Below are positions 9,194 to 18,233 of a stretch of 64,000 bases of DNA, in pieces. A program made the translations under genes and the position numbers. Source of the DNA: an uncultured Chitinophagaceae bacterium (GTDB lineage Bacteria > Bacteroidota > Bacteroidia > Chitinophagales > Chitinophagaceae); NCBI GenBank assembly GCA_937862815.1, contig CALMED010000044.1, positions 23,923-87,922 of the forward strand. Reading direction: 5' to 3'. Position 1 is the stretch's first letter; the number at the start of each line of letters is the position of its first letter. The notes under the pieces are model-generated. The model worked only from the letters and a program-made list of their open reading frames with translations, had not been told where the DNA came from and did no database searches.

Positions 9194-10252
9194 TTATTCC
9201 TGCAGCTGCGATTTCAGCGCTGCTGCCAGTTGTGTGGCCAGCCAGCGGTAACCCCGGTCGTCGGGGTGGCAGGCATCGGTGAACCCCAGCTGCGCCGGGT
9301 CCAGCCCGGTGAGGGATTGGTGCCCCGGCATCGCCGCCGAGCCTTGCTCCAACCGGTAGTAAAGCCGGGCCAGCAGCTCCGGTCCCTGGTCGGCTGCACC
9401 GGACCGGTGGTAGGTGCTGTCGCCGGGCCGGTAAAACCGCACCGGCTGCAGGAAGTCGGCGTACTGCATGCCGTTGGCGGCGCAGAACTGCTGCAGGTCC
9501 TTCACTACCCGCACATAAGCCCGGCCGTAACGGTCGAGGGTTTGTGTTGTTACGGTTTCGTATTGCTCGTAGGGGTAGCGCGACAAGCCGGCGGCCCGGC
9601 CGATGAAGTGCAGCGTTTTTCGGATATAGCGGGTGGCGCCCTCCCACACCCCGCGGAGGGTGTAGGTTTTTTTGTACTCTTCCACGGCCCGCAGCGCCGG
9701 CGAAAACTCATCACCGGCATAGAAGAGGGGCGATGGAATGAAGTGCGGATCGTCGGCAGGGTGGTTCACCCGAAAGCTCTCCGTGTCGTTGAAGCCGTGC
9801 AGGGCCACCACCAGGTCGGGTTGGTAGTTGCGCAGGTGCAGCTGCAGGGCTATGAGTTCCTGGGCCGATACAAAGGCGGGCAGCGCTCCGTTGAGCAGTA
9901 CCACCTGCCGGCCGGGCAGGTATGTCTGCAGCAGTCCTTCCAGCAGGTTGCGCCCGGCGGAGTCGGTGAGGTTGCCCAGCGCATGGGCCACGCTGCCGCC
10001 CAGGAGCAGGATGCGGTATTCCGGGCTGTCTTTCTGCAGCGAAATGGTGGCAGGTATGTCAAAACCGGTGCCGCCCGCTTCTTTTTTCTGGTAATACACG
10101 TACGGGGCGTCTGTATAGGTGCCTCCGAGATGATTTTTATTGCGGTTCCAGAGTGTGAAGAGGAGCCCCAGCACCAGGTTCAGCAGCAGAATACCGGCCA
10201 GCACAAGCAGCGCAGAACCGGCCAGGCGGGTGATGATGCGGGAAAAGGTCAT
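9194..10252 (-). CDS. Membrane-anchored SGNH/GDSL-like hydrolase
   Basis: A 352-residue protein with one N-terminal membrane segment (LAGSALLVLAGILLLNLVLG). A periplasmic domain follows with SGNH-hydrolase blocks: LLLGGSVAHALG (block I, GGS in place of GDS), VALHGFNDTE (block III-like HGxND) and FTDACHPDDRGYRWLA (block V, DxxH). These suggest an esterase or acetylesterase acting on envelope glycans or lipids; the substrate is unknown. It starts at 10252 (MTFSRIITR), 20 bases after the GH3 gene stop on the same strand, so the two are likely co-transcribed. Confidence 0.75.
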   Translation of the reverse strand: MTFSRIITRLAGSALLVLAGILLLNLVLGLLFTLWNRNKNHLGGTYTDAPYVYYQKKEAGGTGFDIPATISLQKDSPEYRILLLGGSVAHALGNLTDSAGRNLLEGLLQTYLPGRQVVLLNGALPAFVSAQELIALQLHLRNYQPDLVVALHGFNDTESFRVNHPADDPHFIPSPLFYAGDEFSPALRAVEEYKKTYTLRGVWEGATRYIRKTLHFIGRAAGLSRYPYEQYETVTTQTLDRYGRAYVRVVKDLQQFCAANGMQYADFLQPVRFYRPGDSTYHRSGAADQGPELLARLYYRLEQGSAAMPGHQSLTGLDPAQLGFTDACHPDDRGYRWLATQLAAALKSQLQE

Positions 10253-10272
10253 GCAGCGTGTTTTTGATGTCG

Positions 10273-11775
10273 TTACAGCGACAGGATTTCTTCCACCAGG
10301 GTGCGGTCGTTGCTCAGGCGGGGTACTTTGTGCTGGCCGCCTAATTTCCCCTTTTGCTGCAACCATTTATGAAAAGTGCCGCGGGCTACCGGCCGCACGA
10401 AGGGCATGCGCAACGCGATGTTTTTATGCCGCTTTGCTTCGTAGTCGCTGTTGAGGTTTTTCAGGGCGGTGTCCAGCTCGTAGATAAACCCGTTGAGGTC
10501 GGCCGGTTCTTTTTCAAACTCAATGAGCCATTCGTGTGCCCCGTTGCCGGTGGCGCTGAAGTACACCGGCGCAGCCGTGTATTCGTTTACGATGGCGCCC
10601 GTCTGTTCGCAGGCTGTGGCAATGGCTTTGTCGCTGTTATCCACGATCAGCTCTTCCCCGAAGGCGTTGATGAAGTGTTTGATGCGGCCGCTCACCCTGA
10701 TGCGGTAGGGGGAAAGGGAGGTGAAGCGGATGGTGTCGCCCACGATGTAACGCCACAGCCCGCCGTTCGTGGAAATCACCAGGGCATAGTTGCGGCCCGT
10801 TTCCACTTTCTGCAGGCCCACGGTGTGCGGGAAGGGTTTGCCGTATTCTTCCAGGGGCATGAATTCGTAAAAGATGCCGTGGTCGGCAAACAGCAGCATG
10901 CCGTCTTCGCCGGGCTTGTCCTGTGCCGCGAAAAATCCTTCGCTGGCATTGTACATCTCCAGGTAGTTGATGGGCTTGCCGATGATCTGCTCAAACTGCT
11001 CCCGGTACGGCACAAACGAAACACCGCCGTGCAGGTACAGCTCCAGGTGGGGCCATACCTCGCTGATGGAGGACTTGCCGGTGATCTCCAGGATGCGGCG
11101 GAAGAGCACCAGGGTCCAGGTGGGCACGCCGGAAATGGAGGTGATGTGTTCGGGGATGGTGCTGCGGGCCAGCTTTTCAATTTTGCTTTCCCATTCTTCC
11201 ATGAGGGCGATGCTGAGGTCGGGCGTGCGGATCCAGCTGCTCCAGAAGGGAGCGTTCTGCATGAGCACAGCGCTCAGATCGCCGAACTGGATCTCTTCGT
11301 TCAGCTGGTTCACGTTGTGACTGCCGCCAATGACCAGTCCCTTGCCGGTGAGCAGGTCGGAGGCGGGGAAATTATTGTAATAGAGGGTGAGCACATCCTT
11401 GGCGGCCCGGTAGTGGCCGTCCTTCAGGCTTTCCTCGCTCACGGGGATGAACTTGCTTTTGTCGCTGGTGGTGCCGCTGCTCTTGGCAAACCAGGTAACG
11501 GGCGTGGGCCAGAGGATGTTTTCGGCCCCTTCCATCATTTTCTGGATATGGGGTTTCAGATCATCGTATTCGTGTACGGGTACGGTGTTTTTGAAATCGC
11601 GGACGGAAAACAGGCGTTCGAAGCCGTACTGCTGACCAAATTGGGTGTACTGGGCGGTGGTAACCAGGTCCTGCAGTACTTCGCGCTGGGCCGCCGCCGG
11701 GTTGTTCATCCAGGCTTCAATGCGCCACATGCGCAGGCGGGCAAGACGTGATATGGCAGGGCTCAGCAATTTCAT
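10273..11775 (-). CDS. GH3 family acyl-acid amido synthetase-like protein
   Basis: A 500-residue member of the GH3 branch of the adenylate-forming enzymes, which in plants conjugate amino acids to auxin or jasmonate. The ATP-binding motif is clear (FAKSSGTTSDKSKFIP, about residues 95-110), and GGLWRYIVGDTIRF and SGRIKHFINAFGEEL match the later adenylation motifs. Bacteroidota commonly encode one copy and its substrate there is not established as far as I know. It heads a two-gene unit with the SGNH-like gene. Family is firm; function is open. Confidence 0.9.
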   Translation of the reverse strand: MKLLSPAISRLARLRMWRIEAWMNNPAAAQREVLQDLVTTAQYTQFGQQYGFERLFSVRDFKNTVPVHEYDDLKPHIQKMMEGAENILWPTPVTWFAKSSGTTSDKSKFIPVSEESLKDGHYRAAKDVLTLYYNNFPASDLLTGKGLVIGGSHNVNQLNEEIQFGDLSAVLMQNAPFWSSWIRTPDLSIALMEEWESKIEKLARSTIPEHITSISGVPTWTLVLFRRILEITGKSSISEVWPHLELYLHGGVSFVPYREQFEQIIGKPINYLEMYNASEGFFAAQDKPGEDGMLLFADHGIFYEFMPLEEYGKPFPHTVGLQKVETGRNYALVISTNGGLWRYIVGDTIRFTSLSPYRIRVSGRIKHFINAFGEELIVDNSDKAIATACEQTGAIVNEYTAAPVYFSATGNGAHEWLIEFEKEPADLNGFIYELDTALKNLNSDYEAKRHKNIALRMPFVRPVARGTFHKWLQQKGKLGGQHKVPRLSNDRTLVEEILSL

Positions 11776-11825
11776 GATGGAGCGGGCAAGATAAAAAAGT
11801 TGACCGGTTTTTAAAAGAGCCGGTT

Positions 11826-12599
11826 TTATCCGGGCAATTCCCGGTGGGCCTCATCGTGCAGGTAATCTTTCCGTTTGAGCTCAAAATTCCGTCCCAGGTA
11901 GAGGCGGCGCACGTGTTCGTCTTCGGCCAGTTCTTCGGCCGTGCCGTGTTTAAAGATTTTTCCTTCTATGAGCAGGTAGGCCCGGTCGCAGATCGAGAGG
12001 GTCTCGGTTACGTTGTGGTCGGTAATGAGGATGCCGATGTTTTTGTATTTGAGCCGGGCCACCACTGCCTGGATATCTTCCACCGCAATGGGGTCCACCC
12101 CGGCAAACGGCTCGTCGAGCAGGATGAACCGCGGATCCACCGCCAGGGCGCGGGCGATCTCGGTACGGCGCCGCTCGCCGCCGCTGAGCGAGTCGCCCAG
12201 GTTCTTACGCACATGGTGCAGACGGAACTCGGTGAGCAGTTCCTCCAGTTTCTCCTTCTGTTCCTGCCGGCTGAGCCCCGTCATCTCCAGCACCGCGGAA
12301 ATGTTGTCCTCCACGCTCAGCTTGCGGAACACGCTGGCCTCCTGGGGCAGGTAGCCGATGCCCATCTGCGCCCGCTTGTACATGGGCAGGCGGGTGATGT
12401 TGAGGTCGTCGAGAAACACTTCCCCCTCGTCGGGTTTGATAAAGCCCACCACCATGTAAAACGTGGTGGTCTTGCCGGCCCCGTTGGGCCCCAGCAGCCC
12501 CACAATTTCGCCCTGCTGCACGTCAATGCTCACCTGGTTGGCCACCGTGCGGTTGCGGTAGCGCTTTACAAGGTTTTTGGTATGGATGATGCGGTTCAC
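11826..12599 (-). CDS. lptB: LPS export ABC transporter ATP-binding protein
   Basis: Cytoplasmic ATPase that powers lipopolysaccharide extraction by LptBFGC. From the proposed GTG start (12599) the protein is 257 residues with Walker [10 protein letters not shown] (37-45), the Q-loop YLPQEASVF, the signature LSGGERRR, Walker [13 protein letters not shown] and the switch His in ITDHNV. These are LptB-specific forms. The GTG start gives [14 protein letters not shown], in line with other LptB proteins. An ATG at 12641 would add 14 residues and is the alternative. Confidence 0.93.
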   Translation of the reverse strand: MNRIIHTKNLVKRYRNRTVANQVSIDVQQGEIVGLLGPNGAGKTTTFYMVVGFIKPDEGEVFLDDLNITRLPMYKRAQMGIGYLPQEASVFRKLSVEDNISAVLEMTGLSRQEQKEKLEELLTEFRLHHVRKNLGDSLSGGERRRTEIARALAVDPRFILLDEPFAGVDPIAVEDIQAVVARLKYKNIGILITDHNVTETLSICDRAYLLIEGKIFKHGTAEELAEDEHVRRLYLGRNFELKRKDYLHDEAHRELPG

Positions 12600-12702
12600 C
12601 AACGGTTGGTTTGAAGGGCGAAAATACCGGATTCCGGGCACAAATTCCGGCCCTGGCTGTTACGGAATGTAAAAATGCCGCCGCAACGCAGGTGAAACAT
12701 TG

Positions 12703-12734
12703 TTTGCAGGAACCCATGGCCTGTTATATGTTTG
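12703..12734 (+). promoter_or_regulatory. Promoter of metF
   Basis: TTTG (12703-12706), a 20-base spacer and TATGTTTG (12727-12734) fit the Bacteroidota -33/-7 pattern. The transcript start would be near 12738, giving a leader of only about 12 bases and leaving no room for a riboswitch. Confidence 0.6.
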
Positions 12735-12750
12735 CAGGAATACTGCAAAC

Positions 12751-13704
12751 ATGAAGGTTACCGACCATATAGCTGCTGCCAGCGACACCCTCGTGTCGTT
12801 TGAGATCCTGCCCCCGCTGAAAGGAAAGACGATCAATTCCATTTTCGACCACCTCGATCCCCTGATGGAGTTCAAGCCCTCCTTCATCAACGTGACCTAC
12901 CACCGGGCCGAACAGGTGTTCAAGAAAAAGGCCGATGGCACTTTCGAAAAGGTGGAAGTGCGCAAGCGGCCCGGCACGGTAGGCATCTGCGCCGCCCTGC
13001 AGAACCACTATAACATTGACGCGGTACCCCACCTCATCTGCGGTGGCTTCTCCAAGCGGGAAACCGAAGACGCCCTGATTGACCTCAACTTTATCGGCGT
13101 GCAGAACGTGCTCATCCTCCGGGGCGACGCGGCTAAAAACGAAACTTATTTTGAACCCCACCCCGAAGGCCACAAATATGCCATTGACCTGCTGAAGCAG
13201 ACCATCAACCTCAACCACGGCATGTATCTCGAAGAAGACATCCGCGACGGTTTCCGCACCGACTTCTGCGCAGGGGTGGCCGGCTATCCCGAGAAACATT
13301 TCGAATGCCCCAACCCGGAAATTGAAATGCAGCGCCTGAAAGAAAAAGTGGATGCGGGTGCAGAATACATCATGACCCAGATGTTTTTCGATAACAGCAA
13401 GTTCTTCGCCTTCGTAAAAACCTGCCGGGAAATGGGGATTGAAGTGCCCATCATCCCGGGGCTGAAACCCCTCACCAGCAAGAAGCAGCTGTCGGTTATT
13501 CCCCGCACGTTTCATGTGGACATTCCCACCGAACTGAGCAACGAAATGATGAAGGCGAAGTCGGACGAAGACTGCAAAAAAATCGGCACCGAGTGGCTCA
13601 TTCAGCAGTCGAAGGAACTCAAAGCCTTTGGCGTGCCGGTATTGCACTACTATACGCTGGGCAGTCCCAAAGTCATCTACAACGTGGTGAAGGGTGTTTT
13701 ATAA
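12751..13704 (+). CDS. metF: 5,10-methylenetetrahydrofolate reductase
   Basis: FAD enzyme that reduces methylene-THF to methyl-THF for methionine synthesis. The 317-residue TIM-barrel protein starts MKVTDHIAAASDTLVSFEILPP (the FEILPP block is family-typical). It continues with VTYHRAE, LILRGD and YIMTQMFFDNSKF. The ATG at 12751 sits just after the predicted promoter; upstream in-frame codons at 12700 lie within it. Confidence 0.95.
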   Translation: MKVTDHIAAASDTLVSFEILPPLKGKTINSIFDHLDPLMEFKPSFINVTYHRAEQVFKKKADGTFEKVEVRKRPGTVGICAALQNHYNIDAVPHLICGGFSKRETEDALIDLNFIGVQNVLILRGDAAKNETYFEPHPEGHKYAIDLLKQTINLNHGMYLEEDIRDGFRTDFCAGVAGYPEKHFECPNPEIEMQRLKEKVDAGAEYIMTQMFFDNSKFFAFVKTCREMGIEVPIIPGLKPLTSKKQLSVIPRTFHVDIPTELSNEMMKAKSDEDCKKIGTEWLIQQSKELKAFGVPVLHYYTLGSPKVIYNVVKGVL

Positions 13705-13804
13705 GACCTGGTCAAAGCCGGGCAACCCTGCCGCCTTTTTCGTATCTTAGCAAGGCTTATCCGAAGCGCAACCGTCTGTCCTGCTTTGCCATAAATCTAT
13801 TCGT

Positions 13805-14758
13805 ATGCATCCGGAACCGCTGCTCTGTACCCCTGTATCTTTTTCCCGCTATGCCGAAGCTCTGCATGAACCGTATCATGCGTATAATGCAGCTGCCTTT
13901 TCCGAAGCCAATGCGCATAAATGCGAATCGGTGCACCCCCTCCTGTTTCACGACACCAAGAGCCGGTTGGGGATTATTGGCGGGGTAAAAGACGGCCTTT
14001 TTCAGTCGCCTTTTTCAGCTCCGTATGGTGGCTTTTCCTTTGCCAGGCAGAATGTGCATTTCCCGGTGATGGAGCGGGCCACGGAGTTGCTGGAGGAATA
14101 CGTCCGCGGACTGGGCCTCCGGGGCATCCGCCTGGTGCTGCCTCCCCTGGCCTATAACCGTGTGTTTCTGTCGAAGCTGATGAATGTATTGTACCGGGCC
14201 GGGTACAGCATCAGCAACATTGACCTCGACTTTTACATTGAACTGCAGCACCCCGTTCCATATGAAGAACGAATGTGGTACAATGCCCGCAAGAACCTGC
14301 ACCAAAGCCGGCAGCAGCCCTTCCGCATGGTGCAGTGCAACGGCCAGTCGGCCGACCGTGAATTGGTGTACCGCATCATCGCGGAAAACCGCCGTGCCAA
14401 ACAAAAACCCATGCACATGTCGCTGGAAGAAGTGCTGCTCACCGCAACGTTGATCCCGGCCGACTTTTTTTTACTCTACCTCCAGGAGGAACCCGTTGCC
14501 TCTGCCCTGGTTTTTGAATCAGCCCCGGGCATCCGCTATGTAACGCATTGGGGCGACCTGCCCGGTTACTCCCAGCACCGGCCGGTGAACTTTCTTTCCC
14601 ATTACCTGGTGGAACACTATGCGAAGGAAGGACTGCAGTACCTGCACATTGGCATTGGCACCGAAGACAGTGTGCCCAACTATGGCCTCTGCGAATTCAA
14701 GGAAAGCATCGGGTGCACGCTCACGCCCAAACTCAGCTTTGAAAAGCAGTGGACATAA
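13805..14758 (+). CDS. FemAB/GNAT-like acyltransferase domain protein
   Basis: A 317-residue cytoplasmic protein resembling the GNAT-fold FemAB-like acetyltransferases of Bacteroidota. The second half shows ADFFLLYLQEEPVASALVFE, then VTHWGDLPGYSQHRPVNFLSHYLVEH and LHIGIGTEDSVPNYGLCEFKESIG, the pattern of an acyl-CoA or aminoacyl-tRNA-dependent transferase. A near-consensus -7 element (TATCTTAG at 13744-13751) lies 50 bases upstream. No substrate can be read from the sequence. Confidence 0.65.
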   Translation: MHPEPLLCTPVSFSRYAEALHEPYHAYNAAAFSEANAHKCESVHPLLFHDTKSRLGIIGGVKDGLFQSPFSAPYGGFSFARQNVHFPVMERATELLEEYVRGLGLRGIRLVLPPLAYNRVFLSKLMNVLYRAGYSISNIDLDFYIELQHPVPYEERMWYNARKNLHQSRQQPFRMVQCNGQSADRELVYRIIAENRRAKQKPMHMSLEEVLLTATLIPADFFLLYLQEEPVASALVFESAPGIRYVTHWGDLPGYSQHRPVNFLSHYLVEHYAKEGLQYLHIGIGTEDSVPNYGLCEFKESIGCTLTPKLSFEKQWT

Positions 14759-14776
14759 TGAACGGGGTACAATAGC

Positions 14777-16687
14777 TTACTGCAACAGTTGTTTCCGCAC
14801 AGCTTCGTTCACCTTCACCGGGTATTTCTTCTTCAGCTCCGTAATCCACTGTTCTTCGAGCTGCAGCTGGTAATCGTTGATCACCAGTCCCCGTGCTTCT
14901 TCGAAGCTACGCGGGTCGCCGCCGGCATGCACGGCCAGGATGTAGCAGAAAGAAGAAGAGCCATCGTTGGGGTTGGTTTCGATGGGGGTAAACGTGCCGG
15001 CCGTTAAACGGGTGCCTTCCCGCACGGGCAACTGGGTGTATTCAAAGCGGCCGCTGTCGGCCAGCGCATAGCCGCCCATCTGGTTCATGTGTTCTTCCCA
15101 GCCGGCAGGGTTGGCCCGCATGAGGCGCAGTACTTCGTTGGCAATGGAGGTGTCGGCGCAGTTGACGATGACAGCGGTAACCCCGGGTTGCCACAGGTAA
15201 CGGCTGCGGTTGGCTTCGAAATAACGCAGCAGTCCGGCCGTATCGGCAGGTGCCACGCTCCAGATCTTCCGCTCCATCACTTCAAACAGCAGGCTGCCTT
15301 CGGTGAACTCCTGTACCTGGAAGCGGAACTGATCGTTCATGCGCTCCAGCCGGTCTTTGTAATACTGCTCCACCGTTGTTTCCGTAAACTCCTGCAGCAG
15401 GCGGGCATAACCGGCCGGACTTTGTTTTTCCGTGCCTTTGCCGCGGGCAAAGCGGAGCCAGTCGGCCACGCTGATGGTTTTTTCCTTCAGCTGAAAGAGG
15501 GGTTTCTGTTGCTGCGACCGGTAGATGGCGGCATAGTTCTTCGCTTCCAGGGTGGAGTCGGTGAGTTGCCAGAGTGCAGCTTCGTTAATCGGAAGAGGTT
15601 TGTACCCGCTGGCCCGTTTCATTTCTTCGCGGTGGCGGCGGGCCAGGGCTTCCATGCGGTCGCTGGCCATCACGCGTTCGTTCCACTGCTGGTATACGGT
15701 GGCGTCGTTGAGGTTGGGCGCGGTGGTGGAAAGGCTGATGCGGCGGATGATGTGCCAGCCCCAGCGGGTGCGCACAGGGCGGCTGATGGCGCCGTCCGCA
15801 GCCAGGGCAAAAGCGGCCTGGCTGAAGGCCGTATCAAAACTGCTGAAGGTGAAAGCGGGCAGCACGCCGCCGGCCATGTAGGTGAGTTTATCGTCGCTGT
15901 ATTTTTCAACAGCCTGCGCAAAGGGAAGTCCGTTGACCAGCTGCCGGTACACGCTGTCGGCTTTCTGCTGGATGAACCCGATCTCCTGCTGCGAAGCGCC
16001 TTCGGGCACGGCCAGCAGGATGTGGGCGGCCTGCAGGGTGCCCAGCGTGGGACGGCGTTGCAGCAGCCGGAAGATGTGCCAGCCGTTGGGACCTTTTACC
16101 GGCGCCGATAAACCGCCGGGCTGCAGGGCATACACCACCGACTCCAGCTCATAGGGCAGCGAAAACACCGAGATGAACCCTATGTAACCATCGGTGGCCC
16201 GTACATAGGGGTCGGTGGAAACGGTGCGGGCGGTGGCAGAAAACACGGCCCCGGCTTTCAGTTGCCGCCAGGCGCCTTCAATCTTCTGCCGGGCGGCCAC
16301 GCTGTCGTCGCCAAAGGCTACAAATACATGCGCCACTTCCAGTTCGGTCTGGCTGCGGAGGGCCGCTTCCTCTATCAGTTCTTTCAGGTAGCCCTGCTGC
16401 CGCATAAACTGGTCGGCCATCTGGGCGCGGAAGCCCGCGATATCGCTCTGCAGGGAGGTGAGGGTGTCCAGCTTCAGGTCGCGGGCGGCCTGCACTTTCA
16501 GTTTAAAGCGGATGTACAGATCGAGGTATTCCTGCACCGAGGTTTCGGTGATGGCCGCCGTATTGTTGCGGGTGTAAGCCCGCCAGAATTCGGCTTTGGA
16601 AACGGAATGCGGACCGTAGGTGAACAGGGTTTGTGCGGTGCTCTGCAACCCGGCGAGGAGCAGAAGGGCAATGATCAGGTTTCGCAT
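14777..16687 (-). CDS. SurA-like periplasmic peptidylprolyl isomerase
   Basis: Exported 636-residue chaperone/foldase. A signal peptide (NLIIALLLLAGLQSTAQ) is followed by an N-terminal SurA-like helical part. Two parvulin domains come next, the first around LEVAHVFVAFGD to GPNGWHIFRLLQR and the second around LQAAHILLAVPEG to TRWGWHIIRRI. A long C-terminal helical region follows. Its role is probably outer-membrane protein maturation. It ends just before a TlpA-like gene on the same strand (9-base gap), so the two form an envelope-protein operon. Confidence 0.87.
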   Translation of the reverse strand: MRNLIIALLLLAGLQSTAQTLFTYGPHSVSKAEFWRAYTRNNTAAITETSVQEYLDLYIRFKLKVQAARDLKLDTLTSLQSDIAGFRAQMADQFMRQQGYLKELIEEAALRSQTELEVAHVFVAFGDDSVAARQKIEGAWRQLKAGAVFSATARTVSTDPYVRATDGYIGFISVFSLPYELESVVYALQPGGLSAPVKGPNGWHIFRLLQRRPTLGTLQAAHILLAVPEGASQQEIGFIQQKADSVYRQLVNGLPFAQAVEKYSDDKLTYMAGGVLPAFTFSSFDTAFSQAAFALAADGAISRPVRTRWGWHIIRRISLSTTAPNLNDATVYQQWNERVMASDRMEALARRHREEMKRASGYKPLPINEAALWQLTDSTLEAKNYAAIYRSQQQKPLFQLKEKTISVADWLRFARGKGTEKQSPAGYARLLQEFTETTVEQYYKDRLERMNDQFRFQVQEFTEGSLLFEVMERKIWSVAPADTAGLLRYFEANRSRYLWQPGVTAVIVNCADTSIANEVLRLMRANPAGWEEHMNQMGGYALADSGRFEYTQLPVREGTRLTAGTFTPIETNPNDGSSSFCYILAVHAGGDPRSFEEARGLVINDYQLQLEEQWITELKKKYPVKVNEAVRKQLLQ

Positions 16688-16696
16688 AGTGGTTTT

Positions 16697-18154
16697 TTAG
16701 GGATGGTTTGCTTGTTGGGAGGTATGAAACCGGAGAAATTCATCGAGCTGATCCGGACCTATCTTCTTGGCCAGGATCCGCTTGTCTTTGTCCAGCAAAT
16801 ATAGGGTGGGTGTCTGGTACACATCGTACGACTGCCGATAGTTGGGCAGGTTGCGGCGGCGCTCGTCTTCCCGCAGTTCAAACGACTGGTACCAGTGCTG
16901 CCAGCCCGCCAGCTTTTCGTCACGGATGTAACGGGTCCATTTGTCCTTCACGGCCGGCCATTTGCTTTTGTCGCTGCGGATGGTATCCACCAGCACGCCC
17001 ACCGGCTGCACGCCCCACTGCTTCCAGGCGGCCCGGTAAAAACTGTCGAGGCGGGGCACCTGCTCGCGGCAGTGGCTGCAGTCGGGGTCCCAGAACACCA
17101 GCAGGGTGAAGCGGGCGTTGAGCCCGTACAGCGATTGCCGGCGCCCGGCCGTGTCCAGCAGCTGCAGATCGGCCGCCGGCTCACCCACGATGTTGCCCAT
17201 GAGGCTGTAGGCCCGGTTGTACACCAGCTCACGGTCTTTTTCTTCGAGCCAGTCTACCTGGTTGGTAAGGTAGTATTTCTCAAAAAGGTGCAGAAACACC
17301 ACATCCAGCCCCATGTATTTGGGGTTCATGTATTCGTTGGTGAAGCGGTTGAGGTAATACCGGAACATGGTTGTGTTGCCGCGGCTCGAAAGGATCATAC
17401 GGTCGGCTTCCTGCTTCAGGCTGTCGGGGTGCCGCGTCACCACCTGCTCCATGTAGCGGGTGAGGCGCTGCTCAAACATGGGCGTGCGCAGGAGGCGCTC
17501 GTCGCCAAAGGCCACATCCTGCCAGTACGCTTTTTTGTAGGCGTAATAAGCGTTGAGGGTATCCTGCCGCGTTTTGCCGGTAACCTGGTACACGGGTTCT
17601 TTCAGCAGACGGAAGAGGAGGGAGAGGTAGCTGTCGGGTTGCACCACCACAAAACTGTCGCGCCATTGCTGGGCCGCCGCCAGGGCACCGTTCATCTGTT
17701 GTTCCAGCCGGGTACTGTCGCTTCGGTTGCGGGCGGTGCGCAGCTGTTCCTGCCAGCTGCCATAGTCTTTAAAAATGCGCTGCGTGGCCTGCTGGTAGGC
17801 ATCGAGGTGCAGGTTTTCGGGCGAGCCGCTGATGGACGCCATGCGGAAGTTCTGCGGGTCAATGCGGATGGAAATGTCCTGGTCCTTGTCTATCAGCACA
17901 TCGAAGAACCGCTGCTTCTCCGGGTCCACCACGATGTACAAGCCGCCGGTGAGCCGTTCGTTGCCGGAAAAAACGGCGGTACCGTCGGCGCCGATGCGGG
18001 CCGAATCCTGCAGGTATTTCTTATCGCCGTAATAATAGCCGAGGTAGAGCTGTCCGCCGGCCACCGGCTGGTAACTGACGGTAATGCGGTAACCCTGCGC
18101 CCCGCCGGCGAAGGCGCTGGTGAGCGCCAGTAAAAAAAAGAGTGCGTGTTTCAT
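16697..18154 (-). CDS. TlpA-like thioredoxin-fold exported protein
   Basis: A 485-residue exported protein with a signal peptide (HALFFLLALTSAFAGGAQG), a DUF4369-like beta domain in the first 130 residues, a helical middle region (DUF5106-like) and a C-terminal AhpC/TSA-type thioredoxin fold. The redox motif is CSHC in FWDPDCSHCREQVP, where TlpA proteins usually have CxxC with Pro. The cis-Pro side is YQTPTLYLLD. A thiol-disulfide role in the periplasm is likely. It is upstream of and co-directional with the SurA-like PPIase. Confidence 0.83.
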   Translation of the reverse strand: MKHALFFLLALTSAFAGGAQGYRITVSYQPVAGGQLYLGYYYGDKKYLQDSARIGADGTAVFSGNERLTGGLYIVVDPEKQRFFDVLIDKDQDISIRIDPQNFRMASISGSPENLHLDAYQQATQRIFKDYGSWQEQLRTARNRSDSTRLEQQMNGALAAAQQWRDSFVVVQPDSYLSLLFRLLKEPVYQVTGKTRQDTLNAYYAYKKAYWQDVAFGDERLLRTPMFEQRLTRYMEQVVTRHPDSLKQEADRMILSSRGNTTMFRYYLNRFTNEYMNPKYMGLDVVFLHLFEKYYLTNQVDWLEEKDRELVYNRAYSLMGNIVGEPAADLQLLDTAGRRQSLYGLNARFTLLVFWDPDCSHCREQVPRLDSFYRAAWKQWGVQPVGVLVDTIRSDKSKWPAVKDKWTRYIRDEKLAGWQHWYQSFELREDERRRNLPNYRQSYDVYQTPTLYLLDKDKRILAKKIGPDQLDEFLRFHTSQQANHP

Positions 18155-18221
18155 ACAAGCCGGGCGTAAAGGTATTTAAAAACAGGGCCATCGCTGTTAA
18201 GGTTTTGCAAAGGGCTGCGCT

Positions 18222-18229
18222 TACCTTTG
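18222..18229 (+). promoter_or_regulatory. -7 element abutting the rlmD start
   Basis: TACCTTTG matches TAnnTTTG and ends only four bases before the GTG start at 18234. If used, the rlmD mRNA is essentially leaderless. Confidence 0.5.
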
Positions 18230-18233
18230 CCCC